This document shows positions 31,705 through 40,371 of a stretch of 64,000 bases of DNA, piece after piece. The stretch comes from Neisseria gonorrhoeae. GTDB lineage: Bacteria > Pseudomonadota > Gammaproteobacteria > Burkholderiales > Neisseriaceae. Within the stretch, counting starts at the first letter, position 1, and every line of letters begins with the position of its first letter. The notes under the pieces were generated by a model that was not told where the DNA came from, searched no databases, and worked only from the letters and a program-made list of their open reading frames with translations. Made by a program: the position numbers and the translations under genes. Where the stretch lies: contig NZ_QNRU01000007.1 in assembly GCF_003315235.1 (NCBI RefSeq), forward strand, positions 1 through 64,000. Reading direction: 5' to 3'.

Positions 31705-32163
31705 AAGATTGTGGATAAGTTTTTTGGAAAAACCTTATCTTATCACAGCCGGTTTTACCGCTTTCGGGTAGTAATTTGTTATAATACAGGGCATTTAAAT
31801 CGCGTTGAAATAAAGTAGCACAGAATCCTCGTGTCCAAGACGCTCTTAAAAAGGCATTGGAGTATTGATAAAAAAGAAGCATAACGGTTCGTTATAACGA
31901 AGAGGGAATCCCGTATATTACACCCAAGTCAGGTTGTTATCTTTCCTTTTGGATCTCACTTACAGGAGGTGAGATCTGAAATTTTGGGTAATAAAATCGG
32001 ATTACAGCTTCTAGCAAGGAGTACCTTAGGTATAGCTAAAATGGAGGGGGTGGATATGACATATCATATCCACCTAGATGGATTGTGCTCCTTAAATAAA
32101 GAAGGTAAGAGTTTTGTTATTCGTAAAATAGAGAATGACGATCTTAAGTGAAGAAGTAATGAG
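31705..32163 (+). promoter_or_regulatory. long structured leader upstream of the nicotinamidase-like gene
   Basis: About 370 nt of AT-rich, repeat-rich sequence between an extended -10 promoter (TGTTATAAT, 31777-31785) and the next gene. Visible structures: palindrome TTCGTTATAACGAA (31888-31901); stem GATCTCAC/GTGAGATC (31952-31976) with AGGAG in its loop; and stem GGTGGATATG/CATATCCACC with a six-base loop (32050-32075). An open frame of 60 codons begins with GTG at 31969, directly after the looped AGGAG, and ends at 32151; an internal ATG at 32041 would give 36 residues. I recognise neither the RNA nor the peptide. It may be a regulatory leader or a small-gene locus. Confidence 0.5.
31969..32151 (+). 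CDS. possible small ORF inside the leader, unknown
   Basis: 60 codons starting at GTG 31969 after AGGAGG; that Shine-Dalgarno lies in the loop and arm of an 8-bp hairpin. A shorter version could start at ATG 32041 or 32056. The C-terminal part (SLNKEGKSFVIRKIENDDLK) reads like a protein, but codon use is AT-rich and unlike the neighbours. It ends 12 bp before the nicotinamidase-like gene. Coding status is uncertain. Confidence 0.3.
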   Translation: MRSEILGNKIGLQLLARSTLGIAKMEGVDMTYHIHLDGLCSLNKEGKSFVIRKIENDDLK

Positions 32164-32799
32164 ATGATTGTTTCCATTGATGTTGATGCACAAAAAACGT
32201 TTACGCCACTGTGTCCTGACGAACTGCCCGTGAACGAGGGGCATTTGATTGTCGAGGAGTTAAATGCCCAAGCCGCTTTGGCGGATTTGCGTGTGATGAC
32301 GAAAGATGCGCATCATATGGCGGCGAAATGGCTTGTGGATAACCCTGTTGATATGTTGAAGCCGACAGGTTTGTCCGATGCGGATTTGACTTGGGTGGCT
32401 CATGCGATGGTCGGTACGTGCGGCTATGAATTGTTGGACGGTCTGCCTTCCGCCAAGGAATACGATTATTGCGTTTGGAAAGGTGTCGATCCCGAATTGC
32501 ATCCTTACGGCGCGTGTTTTCACGATATTGAGGAAAAACTGAGCACTGGATTGATTGAGTGGCTGCGTTGTCAAAATACGAATATGGTCATTGTCGGTGG
32601 CTTGGCTACGGATTATTGTGTTAAAACAACGGTTTTGCAGTTACTTAAAGGCGGTCGTTGGCAGGTTATCGTGAATGAAGCGGCTTGTCGGGGTATTGCG
32701 CCCGATACCATTGAAGCAGCGTGGCAGGAAATGCGTTCTTCGGGTGCGATAATTTTGAAAAACGCCGAAAAAATTAAAAAATATATTAATAATCAATAA
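32164..32799 (+). CDS. isochorismatase-fold hydrolase, nicotinamidase-like
   Basis: 211 residues of the cysteine-hydrolase (isochorismatase) superfamily. The catalytic triad can be placed: D8 in SIDVDAQKTF, K106 in YCVWKGVDP and C152 in GGLATDYCVKTT. A metal-site pattern DAHH (48-51) supports nicotinamidase (nicotinamide to nicotinate for NAD salvage) over isochorismatase. It follows the structured leader and precedes waaC by 36 bp, with a parS-like palindrome in the gap. Confidence 0.85.
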   Translation: MIVSIDVDAQKTFTPLCPDELPVNEGHLIVEELNAQAALADLRVMTKDAHHMAAKWLVDNPVDMLKPTGLSDADLTWVAHAMVGTCGYELLDGLPSAKEYDYCVWKGVDPELHPYGACFHDIEEKLSTGLIEWLRCQNTNMVIVGGLATDYCVKTTVLQLLKGGRWQVIVNEAACRGIAPDTIEAAWQEMRSSGAIILKNAEKIKKYINNQ

Positions 32800-32807
32800 C
32801 TTATAAT

Positions 32808-32823
32808 TGTTTCACGTGAAACA
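32808..32823. promoter_or_regulatory. parS site (ParB-binding palindrome)
   Basis: TGTTTCACGTGAAACA, a perfect 16-bp palindrome equal to the widely conserved bacterial parS consensus, between the nicotinamidase-like gene and waaC. parS sites cluster around chromosome origins. parA and parB are not in the window. Confidence 0.8.
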
Positions 32824-32835
32824 CCCTGTCTACAT

Positions 32836-33804
32836 ATGAAAATTTTACTTGTCCGTTTGTCCAGTATGGGTGATTTAATTCACACTTTGCCCGCAATCGA
32901 AGATTTGGCGCGACAATGCTCTGATGTAGAACTGCATTGGCTATGTGAAGCCGGGTTTGCGGGTATTGCACGGTTGCATCCGTTTGTAAAAAAGGTCCAT
33001 GTAATGAAATGGCGGCAATGGCGCAAACATCTCTTTCAGGCTGAAACTTGGCGGGAGATGGGTCGTTTGAAACAGGCTTTGCTGCAGGAAGCATTTGATT
33101 TTGTATTGGACAGTCAGGGTCTGATTAAAAGCGCGTGTTTCGCCAAAATGGCAAAATCCCCTATTTATGGTTTGGATAAACACAGTGCGCGTGAGGGGGT
33201 GGCTGCTTTGGCGTATGATAAAAAGTATGTCGTACCGAAAGGTAGAAATGCCGTTTGGCGCAACCGTGATCTGTTTGCCCAGGTGTTTGGGTATGCAATG
33301 CCTGAGACGCAGGTATTTGGTTTGTCCGTTCCTGAAGCAAGCCGTCTGAAAAATTTAGCGCAGCCGTATTATGCGGCTTTGCACGCGACCAGTCGGGACA
33401 GTAAGTTATGGCCTATGGAAAATTGGCGGGAGTTGCTGCAGAAACTGAATCAAAAACAACAATGCAATGTTTATCTGCCTTGGGGAAACGAGGCTGAAAA
33501 AGTGCGTGCGGAACAGATTGCAGACGGGCTGCCGTTTACCATAGTGTGCGCTAAAATGAATTTATTACAGGCGGCGTATCTGTTGAAACACGCGGTTGGA
33601 ATAGTTGGTGTAGATACCGGTTTGCTGCATTTGGCAAATGCCTTGGAAAAACCTGTGGTCGGCATTTATACCGATACCGATCCGATTAAAACAGGCGTTC
33701 AAGTTTCGGCTATTGCAAAAAATGTGGGCAATATCGGGCAGATTCCGACCGCAGATTTGGTTTATCAAACGCTGATGGATTGTGTTTCAGCAGATAAAGG
33801 CTAA
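32836..33804 (+). CDS. waaC: lipopolysaccharide heptosyltransferase I
   Basis: 322-residue GT9 glycosyltransferase adding the first heptose to KDO in lipooligosaccharide core synthesis. The N-terminal RLSSMGDLIHTLPA (residues 7-20) includes the catalytic Asp13, and the ADP-heptose-binding region VGVDTGLLHLANAL is near residue 258. It starts 13 bp after the parS palindrome. Confidence 0.94.
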   Translation: MKILLVRLSSMGDLIHTLPAIEDLARQCSDVELHWLCEAGFAGIARLHPFVKKVHVMKWRQWRKHLFQAETWREMGRLKQALLQEAFDFVLDSQGLIKSACFAKMAKSPIYGLDKHSAREGVAALAYDKKYVVPKGRNAVWRNRDLFAQVFGYAMPETQVFGLSVPEASRLKNLAQPYYAALHATSRDSKLWPMENWRELLQKLNQKQQCNVYLPWGNEAEKVRAEQIADGLPFTIVCAKMNLLQAAYLLKHAVGIVGVDTGLLHLANALEKPVVGIYTDTDPIKTGVQVSAIAKNVGNIGQIPTADLVYQTLMDCVSADKG

Positions 33805-33897
33805 AGGGTCGTCTAAAACTGATATGGCGGCATGATATTTTCCAATTTATTAGATACAGGAATGTATATCCGCCAGCCTGAGTAAATACTTTAAAAA

Positions 33898-33906
33898 TGG
33901 TATAAT
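33898..33906 (+). promoter_or_regulatory. extended -10 promoter of etfBA
   Basis: TGGTATAAT, a perfect extended -10 element 124 bp before the etfB ATG; no good -35 is visible. Confidence 0.6.
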
Positions 33907-34029
33907 CGGTAAAATTATCCGAAAGATTGCTAAATAAATTCGTTTTTAAGGAAAACGGATTTGATTTTATAAAGAAGAAGGTTTGGTTTCGCTGGATGGT
34001 GAAAGCAGCGTTCTTTTTAGGAGAATTCA

Positions 34030-34779
34030 ATGAAAGCACTGGTCGCAGTAAAGCGCGTAGTGGACTACAACGTCAAAGTCCGTGTGAAAGCCGATGGTTC
34101 GGATGTGGACATCGGCAATGTCAAAATGTCGATGAACCCGTTTGATGAAATCGCTGTGGAAGAAGCCGTCCGTTTGAAAGAAGCCGGGAAAGTAAGCGAA
34201 ATTGTAGCGGTTTCTTTGGGTGAAAAGAAATGCGAAGAAACCTTGCGTACCGCTTTGGCAATGGGTGCCGACCGTGCCATTCATATTGAAACCGATGTGA
34301 AATTAGAGCCGCTGGCAGTTGCCAAACTGCTGAAAGCTGTTGCGGACAAAGAAAATCCGCAAATTTTCTTTTTGGGCAAACAAGCGATTGATGACGATGC
34401 CAATCAAGTGGCGCAAATGCTGGCAGCTTTGTTGAATGCGGCGCAAGGTACATTTGTTTCAAAAGTACAAATTGAAGGTGATGAAGTACAGATTGTGCGC
34501 GAAATTGATGGCGGCGAAGAAACGATTGCGTTGAAACTGCCTGCAGTCATCAGCGCAGATTTGCGTTTGAACGAGCCGCGCTTTGTCAAACTCCCCAATA
34601 TTATGGCGGCAAAGAAAAAACCTCTGGAAAAACTGGATTCTGCCGATTTGGCTACCGATATTTCGCCTCGTCTGAAAACGGTGAAATTTGCCGAACCTAA
34701 GGCGCGTCAGGCAGGCGTAAAAGTAGCAAGCGTTGCCGAATTGGTTGAAAAATTGAAAAACGAAGCCAAAGTGATTTGA
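34030..34779 (+). CDS. etfB: electron transfer flavoprotein, beta subunit
   Basis: 249 residues; with EtfA it passes electrons from acyl-CoA and similar dehydrogenases to the quinone pool via ETF:quinone oxidoreductase. Family features: [13 protein letters not shown] at the N-terminus, [26 protein letters not shown] for AMP binding, and the recognition-loop region [28 protein letters not shown] lies before the ATG; etfA follows after 10 bp. Confidence 0.96.
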   Translation: MKALVAVKRVVDYNVKVRVKADGSDVDIGNVKMSMNPFDEIAVEEAVRLKEAGKVSEIVAVSLGEKKCEETLRTALAMGADRAIHIETDVKLEPLAVAKLLKAVADKENPQIFFLGKQAIDDDANQVAQMLAALLNAAQGTFVSKVQIEGDEVQIVREIDGGEETIALKLPAVISADLRLNEPRFVKLPNIMAAKKKPLEKLDSADLATDISPRLKTVKFAEPKARQAGVKVASVAELVEKLKNEAKVI

Positions 34780-34789
34780 GGAGGCTGAA

Positions 34790-35725
34790 ATGAGCGTATT
34801 GATTATTGCCGAACACGACAACAAACAGTTGAATCCTGCCACTTTGCATGCTGTTGCCGCTGCCGCCAAACTGGGCAAGGTCGATTTATTGGTTGTCGGA
34901 AACGGCGCATCGTCCGTCGTGGAATTCGCGAAGCAAGTAGCGGGAGTGGAAAAAGTTTTGGTTGCAGATGCTGCTCATTATGCTGAAGGTTTGGCTGAAG
35001 AGTTGGCTCCGCTGGTTGTCAAATTGGCGGCGGATTACCGCTATGTTGCAGCAACGGCAACCACATTCGGTAAAAACCTTTTGCCCCGCGTAGCCGCCTT
35101 ATTAGACGTACCGCAAATTTCTGATTTGACCGAGATTGTAGATAACACGACTTTTGTACGTCCGATTTATGCAGGTAATGCATTTGAAACCGTGCAAGCC
35201 GATTCAGAAAAATTGGTGCTGACCTTCCGTGTGACGGCTTTTGACGCAGTGGCGGCGCAAGGTGGTAATGCTGAGGTAATTAATGTTAAAACAACCCCTG
35301 CCCAAAACCTGAGTCGTTTTGTTAACCGTCAACTTTCCCATTCCGATCGTCCCGAACTGACTCAGGCAAAAGTGATTGTTTCCGGTGGTCGTGCGTTGGG
35401 TAGTGTGGAAAAATTCAGTGAAGTGCTGACACCGTTGGCGGATGTTTTAGGTGCGGCAATCGGTGCATCCCGTGCGGCGGTTGATGCCGAGTATGCACCA
35501 AACGATGCTCAAGTCGGACAAACCGGTAAGGTGGTTGCGCCGCAGCTCTATTTTGCAATCGGTATTTCAGGTGCGATTCAACACGTTGCCGGTATGCAGG
35601 ACAGTAAGGTGATTGTTGCAATCAACAAAGATGCCGATGCGCCGATTTTCAATGTAGCCGATTACGGATTGGTTGGCGATTTATTTGAAATTGTTCCACA
35701 ATTAATAGAATTATTGAAAAATTGA
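34790..35725 (+). CDS. etfA: electron transfer flavoprotein, alpha subunit
   Basis: 311 residues, binding the FAD. The C-terminal ETF-alpha signature is LYFAIGISGAIQH to KVIVAINKDADAPIFNVADYG, and SGGRALGS lies before it. GAGGAGG precedes the ATG. A parS-like palindrome begins right at the stop codon. Confidence 0.96.
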   Translation: MSVLIIAEHDNKQLNPATLHAVAAAAKLGKVDLLVVGNGASSVVEFAKQVAGVEKVLVADAAHYAEGLAEELAPLVVKLAADYRYVAATATTFGKNLLPRVAALLDVPQISDLTEIVDNTTFVRPIYAGNAFETVQADSEKLVLTFRVTAFDAVAAQGGNAEVINVKTTPAQNLSRFVNRQLSHSDRPELTQAKVIVSGGRALGSVEKFSEVLTPLADVLGAAIGASRAAVDAEYAPNDAQVGQTGKVVAPQLYFAIGISGAIQHVAGMQDSKVIVAINKDADAPIFNVADYGLVGDLFEIVPQLIELLKN

Positions 35726-35741
35726 TGTTTCACGTGAAACT
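35726..35741. promoter_or_regulatory. second parS-like site
   Basis: TGTTTCACGTGAAACT, 15 of 16 positions of the parS consensus, 2.9 kb from the first and directly after etfA. Confidence 0.75.
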
Positions 35742-35787
35742 TTCAGGCGACTTTGTTATTAATGAGGTCGTCTAAAAACATTTCAGC

Positions 35788-36399
35788 ATGATTACGACTT
35801 ATAAAACCATTACTTCCCCGACGCAGGCTGAGTTTAAAGATAAAGGCAGCCGTTTTATTGCATTTGCCTATCCGATTCGGACATTGGCTGATGTGAAAAA
35901 ATACCTCAATCTGTTAAAGGAAGAGCATTATAAAGCGCGGCATTGGTGCTATGCCTATCGTTTAGGTGTGAACGGGATGCAGTTTCGCGGCAACGATGAT
36001 GGAGAGCCACCAGGAAGTGCTGGGCGGCCAATTTTGGGACAGATTGATTCGGTGGGTATCACTGATGTTTTGGTCGTGGTCGTCCGCTATTTCGGTGGTG
36101 CTTTATTGGGCGTTCCCGGCTTGATTCACGCATACAAAGAGGTAACGGCTCAGGCGTTGGCGATCGCGGAAGTGGTTGAAAAGAATATTGAAAAAACCGT
36201 TTGGCTGAAATGTGAGTATCCGTTTTTGAATGAAGCAATATGCATTGCCAAACAATATCAGGCGGATATATTGGAGCAGGATTTGCAGTTGGATTGCCGA
36301 TTGACGGTAAGTTTGTCGTTGGCAAATTATGAGGCCTGTGTTGCGGCTTGGAAGAATACACGGCAGGTTGAAGTAAATACGGAAAAGCCTTTTGAATGA
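35788..36399 (+). CDS. YigZ/IMPACT (UPF0029) family protein
   Basis: 203 residues. The N-terminal UPF0029 domain has KDKGSRFIAFAYPI and the signature GEPPGSAGRPILGQI (about residues 72-86) with VVVRYFGGALLGVPGLIHAY. A short C-terminal DUF1949-like domain follows. Eukaryotic relatives regulate Gcn2; the bacterial role is unclear. Confidence 0.9.
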   Translation: MITTYKTITSPTQAEFKDKGSRFIAFAYPIRTLADVKKYLNLLKEEHYKARHWCYAYRLGVNGMQFRGNDDGEPPGSAGRPILGQIDSVGITDVLVVVVRYFGGALLGVPGLIHAYKEVTAQALAIAEVVEKNIEKTVWLKCEYPFLNEAICIAKQYQADILEQDLQLDCRLTVSLSLANYEACVAAWKNTRQVEVNTEKPFE

Positions 36400-36450
36400 A
36401 AGGTTGTATGAAATGCTTTGTAATGGTATTTCAGGCAACCTCTTCGCTGA

Positions 36451-36777
36451 TTAATTTTCTTGTGTATATCTGTCTAAGGTATCGACGCTGGAGCATAAAT
36501 ATAGCCAAGCCAATTGATGGAATTCGCCCGGCGCGTTCCATAATGCATCTTCACTCATAATGCTATATTCGCCTTCTGTTTGCAAATTCAGTTCTACCCC
36601 GTCTTTAATAGTCTGATGGCGCACCTGATACTCGTGGGTATAGAAATTGTCCATATCGCGAATTAAAGCGACGGCATATTTCCAACGGCGGATGTTTTCT
36701 TCCAGTTGCAGTAGTAAATGACACCATTCGCGGTATTTGCTTTGGATTTCATCAATACGTTTTTGCGTGTTTGCTTG
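36451..36777 (-). pseudogene. DUF4298-like protein without a normal start codon
   Basis: The minus-strand frame is open from TAA at 36778-36780 down to TAA at 36451: 108 codons that read as one good protein (RIDEIQSKYREWCHLLLQL to SSVDTLDRYTQEN), with the DUF4298-like motif SIMSEDALWN. The only ATG is at 36654, in the middle of the domain, so the frame has probably lost its start codon, unless a rare start such as ATT or CTG is used. The family call is from memory of the motif. Confidence 0.55.
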
Positions 36778-36925
36778 TTATTTTTTAATTTGTGAATAAG
36801 TTGAATAGGTTGCAGAGTGGAATGAAGTGGTCTTTTGTTTGATTCTACTAAAATTTCTTCAGATGGGACAAAAGTTCCTTTGTATCGAGTTTTCGTTAAA
36901 AGTACATATTTGTCAAGGAGATGGC

Positions 36926-38197
36926 ATGAAACTGCTGGTTATCGGTAATGGCGGTCGCGAACACGCGCTGGCTTGGAAGTTGGCGCAATCGCCCAAAGTG
37001 GAAACAGTATTTGTTGCGCCCGGTAATGCCGGTACGGCGATTGAATCCAAGCTCCAAAACATTGCCTTGACCGCGTATCAGGATTTGATTGAATTCTGCC
37101 GTAAAGAAAATATTGTTTTTACCGTCGTCGGCCCTGAAGCGCCTTTGGCGGCAGGTATTGTGGATGATTTTCGTGCCGCAGGGCTGAAAATATTTGGTCC
37201 GACACAATATGCGGCGCAGTTGGAAAGTTCTAAAGATTTCGCCAAAGCATTTATGGTGAAATACAATATTCCGACCGCGCAATACCAAACCTTTGAAAAT
37301 GCCGATGCCGCACATGATTACGTCAATCAGAAAGGTGCGCCTATCGTTATCAAAGCCGATGGTTTGGTGGCAGGTAAAGGCGTGATTGTGGCAATGACTT
37401 TGGATGAAGCGCATGCTGCGATTGACGATATGTTGTTGGGCAATAAAATGGGCAATGCCGGCGAACGCGTTGTGATTGAAGATTTTCTGCAAGGCGAAGA
37501 AGCGAGCTTTATCGTTATGGTTGATGGCAATCATGTATTACCTATGGCGACCAGTCGAGACCACAAACGTCTTTTAGACGGAGATAAAGGCCCGAATACG
37601 GGCGGTATGGGTGCGTACAGTCCCGCGCCTGTGGTAACGCCTGCTGTGTACGAGCGTGCGATGAACGAGATTATTTTGCCGACCGTAGCGGGTATGAAAG
37701 CGGAGGGGCACGAGTTCACCGGCTTTTTGTACGCAGGTTTGATGATCGATCAAAGCGGTGCACCCTATACGATTGAGTTTAACTGCCGTTTCGGCGATCC
37801 CGAAACCCAGCCGATTATGAGCCGTCTAAACAGCGATTTGGCGGATTTGGTTGAAGCGGCAATAGACGGCAGACTGGACAGCGTCAAAGCGGAATGGAAT
37901 CCGCAAACTGCCGTGGGTGTGGTACTGGCGGCGCAAAATTACCCCGAAACACCCAAGAAAGGCGATGTTATTTCCGGTTTGGATGACGTCAACCGAATCG
38001 GCAAAGTATTCCATGCCGGCACAACGGTAAACGAGAAAGGCGACGTGTTGACCAACGGCGGGCGCATATTGTGTGTTGTAGGATTGGGCGACGATGTGGC
38101 GCAAGCGAAAGCCAAGGCGTATGGCGCGTTGGAAAAAATCAGCTTCGACGGGATGCAATACCGTAAAGACATTGCCGATAAAGCGATTAACCGTTAA
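36926..38197 (+). CDS. purD: phosphoribosylamine-glycine ligase
   Basis: Second step of purine synthesis, forming glycinamide ribonucleotide with ATP. 423 residues. N-terminal VIGNGGREHALAWKL (residues 5-19), ATP-grasp stretch PIVIKADGLVAGKGV, and signature FNCRFGDPETQ are intact. AAGGAG lies five bases before the chosen ATG. Confidence 0.97.
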   Translation: MKLLVIGNGGREHALAWKLAQSPKVETVFVAPGNAGTAIESKLQNIALTAYQDLIEFCRKENIVFTVVGPEAPLAAGIVDDFRAAGLKIFGPTQYAAQLESSKDFAKAFMVKYNIPTAQYQTFENADAAHDYVNQKGAPIVIKADGLVAGKGVIVAMTLDEAHAAIDDMLLGNKMGNAGERVVIEDFLQGEEASFIVMVDGNHVLPMATSRDHKRLLDGDKGPNTGGMGAYSPAPVVTPAVYERAMNEIILPTVAGMKAEGHEFTGFLYAGLMIDQSGAPYTIEFNCRFGDPETQPIMSRLNSDLADLVEAAIDGRLDSVKAEWNPQTAVGVVLAAQNYPETPKKGDVISGLDDVNRIGKVFHAGTTVNEKGDVLTNGGRILCVVGLGDDVAQAKAKAYGALEKISFDGMQYRKDIADKAINR

Positions 38198-38211
38198 TTA
38201 GAAAGAGGATG

Positions 38212-38255
38212 ATGCCGTCTGAAGCCAAGTATGACTGATGCGCTTCAGACGGCAT
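38212..38255. terminator. inverted DUS terminator after purD
   Basis: ATGCCGTCTGAAGC and GCTTCAGACGGCAT flank a 16-base loop and are followed by TTTTAT. Confidence 0.8.
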
Positions 38256-38263
38256 TTTATATT

Positions 38264-38833
38264 ATGTTATTTTCGAGAATTATCGCAGCATCAGCGCAAC
38301 GTAAGTTAAGCGTTTATTTGAAAAAAGGCGGTTTGGTTGCTTATCCGACCGAATCTTGTTATGGCTTGGGGTGTCTTCCGACATTAGCCAAAGCACTCGG
38401 TAAGTTGGCGCATTTGAAAAAAAGGCCGCAACACAAGGGTATGATTGTCATCGGGAATCAACTTGAACAATTGCAGCCTTTACTTCAAATGCCGTTTGAA
38501 AACATTCAAACCATGCTTAGAAACGAATGGCCTGCTCCTAAGACTTTCCTATTGTTGGCTAAATCTGGCGTATTACCTGCGTTGCGCGGGAAGAGGCGCA
38601 GCAAGCTTGCGGTCAGAGTGCCCGATCATACAGGTGCAAGGCGTTTGTGTCAGGCATTGGGTATGCCTTTGGTTTCCACTTCATGTAATCGGGCGGGTAA
38701 ACGCGCGTGTCGGACGGAGAGGGAAGTCAGAAGGCAGTTCGGACGCGATGTGTGGATTGTCGGTGGGAGAATCGGCAGGCAGAAATCGCCGAGTCAGATT
38801 ATCGATGGGGAAACAGGTAAACGTTTGCGTTAG
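38264..38833 (+). CDS. tsaC: threonylcarbamoyl-AMP synthase, short form
   Basis: 189 residues of the YrdC/Sua5 superfamily, single-domain TsaC length. It makes threonylcarbamoyl-AMP for t6A tRNA modification, functionally linked to trmO 7 kb upstream. YPTESCYGLGCLP (residues 27-39) and the substrate-binding VSTSCNRAGKRA are present. The Shine-Dalgarno is poor; the start was set after the terminator at 38255. Confidence 0.85.
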   Translation: MLFSRIIAASAQRKLSVYLKKGGLVAYPTESCYGLGCLPTLAKALGKLAHLKKRPQHKGMIVIGNQLEQLQPLLQMPFENIQTMLRNEWPAPKTFLLLAKSGVLPALRGKRRSKLAVRVPDHTGARRLCQALGMPLVSTSCNRAGKRACRTEREVRRQFGRDVWIVGGRIGRQKSPSQIIDGETGKRLR

Positions 38834-38847
38834 ATATGGATGCTTGA

Positions 38848-39363
38848 GTGAAAACTTTTTTGCATACACAAAGAAAAAATTTTTTGGATGGTATTTCTCT
38901 ACATGATTGTTATCGCACGGCGATAAAGGTAGAAGGACGCAACGTCTGCTTTGATTTTGAGGACGGTTTTGTCGTTCTGGACAATAATCCGAACAATCAA
39001 GCGGGCAAGCATCTGAAAACAGATTTTTCCCGTGTTGTTTTAACCCATGAAAATAGAAACGCCGAAGACGACTATTTGGTCGATATTTTTGAAGACATCG
39101 TCTTTTTAGGGAAACGTTTGTTTACAGTCAGAAAATTTCTTGATTTTTCTGAATTGCTTGAAATGATCAATGCACAAGGCTATTTTCTTGAATTTCTGTA
39201 TCTGTATGAATGTATCGGTGTCAAAACAAGCGATTATTTTTTAGAGGCTGTGTTGGTTACGGGACGGAGCCGGGAATGTAAAAAATGCTTTATCAAAATT
39301 ATGAGGGCAAGCAGTTTTGTGTATCAATGGAACAATTTACGTTTGAATAGTGAGATTGTATAG
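38848..39363 (+). CDS. hypothetical protein, AT-rich orphan
   Basis: 171 residues from GTG 38848, 14 bp after tsaC. I do not recognise a family. It is rich in Phe, Tyr, Asp and Asn, with no signal peptide or membrane helix. Its low GC relative to neighbours is compatible with recent acquisition. The GTG start is uncertain; the first in-frame ATG lies far inside. Confidence 0.6.
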   Translation: MKTFLHTQRKNFLDGISLHDCYRTAIKVEGRNVCFDFEDGFVVLDNNPNNQAGKHLKTDFSRVVLTHENRNAEDDYLVDIFEDIVFLGKRLFTVRKFLDFSELLEMINAQGYFLEFLYLYECIGVKTSDYFLEAVLVTGRSRECKKCFIKIMRASSFVYQWNNLRLNSEIV

Positions 39364-39429
39364 CGGGTTTATATTTCGGATGGAAGCCGGTTTAAAAAAA
39401 TAATGTGGATAATTTCAGGGAATGGCAAA

Positions 39430-39475
39430 ATGTCGTCTGAAATGCTGATATTTCAGTATTCCAGACGGCATTTTT
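39430..39475. terminator. imperfect inverted DUS terminator
   Basis: ATGTCGTCTGAAATG (a variant DUS) and CAGACGGCAT pair around a loop, followed by T5. A perfect DnaA box (39404-39412) lies just upstream. Confidence 0.7.
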
Positions 39476-39514
39476 ATAATAAGGCTTATGGATAAATTTG
39501 TGTATAAGTTGAAA

Positions 39515-39937
39515 TCAGAGTTTTTTCCCGCATACGGTTTCATATTGTTTTTCAGTTAATGTCCCGGACAGGATGCTCATCGGGCGGAGGGAAGAGGCTG
39601 TGTAGTTTTGTGTGGAAATTTCCGTGTTTTTTGTATCAAATAACTGTAGCGAACTTAAGCGGTATGTTTTGTTGTTGCAGTGGATTTCCCACTCGGCAAT
39701 GGCAGTCTTGTATGCGGGGGTGTTGGCAAAACGTTCTTGTTTCAGATTGGTAACAACTTTTTTATCTTGGAAAATCATCAGATTTCCGTTTTTTCTCACA
39801 CTGTCTTTATTAATATATGTATGAATATTGCCGTTTGAGATTGTGCCGATATTTTCCCATCGGGCAGACTTGTCCGGTGTGCTGCAGGCGGTTATCAAAA
39901 TAGGGAGTAAAACGAAAGATAGGAAGATTGGGCGCAT
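39515..39937 (-). CDS. lipoprotein with surface-adhesin E-like domain
   Basis: 140 residues. Lipobox LITAC gives a lipidated Cys18. The mature part (RWENIGTISNGNIHTYINKDSV, then AEWEIHCNNKTYRLSSLQLFD) resembles the surface-adhesin protein E family (PF16747), also seen in the neisserial adhesin complex protein. A TAAGGA seven bases before ATG 39937 sets the start, rather than an ATG six codons upstream. The adhesin role is inference from the family. Confidence 0.75.
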   Translation of the reverse strand: MRPIFLSFVLLPILITACSTPDKSARWENIGTISNGNIHTYINKDSVRKNGNLMIFQDKKVVTNLKQERFANTPAYKTAIAEWEIHCNNKTYRLSSLQLFDTKNTEISTQNYTASSLRPMSILSGTLTEKQYETVCGKKL

Positions 39938-40157
39938 TAGGGTTTCCTTAATCATTGAAATCCGCTCATTCAGAAAGAACGGGTTGGGCGGGAGGGGTAA
40001 TGCCGTCTGTGAAATGAGGCAAATATGGGAAATTGATGCAGCCTTCGTGTTTTACGTATTTATATATTCCGTATGGAGGAATATGCTGCTTTTGAAGAGT
40101 GTATTATGGATGAACTGCCGATAACAGTAAATCGGTTTGATTTGTTTCCGTCAGCTT

Positions 40158-40186
40158 ATGCCGTCTGAAGCCCTTTCAGACGGCAT
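40158..40186. terminator. inverted DUS terminator of the bufferin/sigma-factor operon
   Basis: ATGCCGTCTGAAG and CTTTCAGACGGCAT pair with a tight loop, directly abutting the anti-sigma stop codon at 40187. Confidence 0.8.
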
Positions 40187-40366
40187 TTATTTTGAAGTTC
40201 TGGTTGTTTTTGCCAGTGATATTTTGATGGTTTGAAGCTGTCTTTTATATTCCCGGCAATGCGGGCAGAACAGCAGGTGCATATATATGGAAATCTTCTC
40301 GCCCGGGGTGGTTTCCCGGTCCTGATGTTTGGAAAGAAGCAGGGCAATATCGCGGCATTTTTTCAT
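40187..40366 (-). CDS. mseR: zinc-finger anti-sigma factor (MseR type)
   Basis: 59 residues; no membrane helix. Contains the ZAS motif H-x3-C-x2-C as HLLFCPHC (about residues 30-37), with a His and a Cys upstream as likely fourth ligands. It lies five bases after the sigma-factor gene on the same strand, the standard arrangement for a soluble zinc anti-sigma that holds its ECF sigma until a redox or metal signal. In meningococcus the equivalent gene has been described as MseR. Confidence 0.88.
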   Translation of the reverse strand: MKKCRDIALLLSKHQDRETTPGEKISIYMHLLFCPHCREYKRQLQTIKISLAKTTRTSK

Positions 40367-40371
40367 AACGT

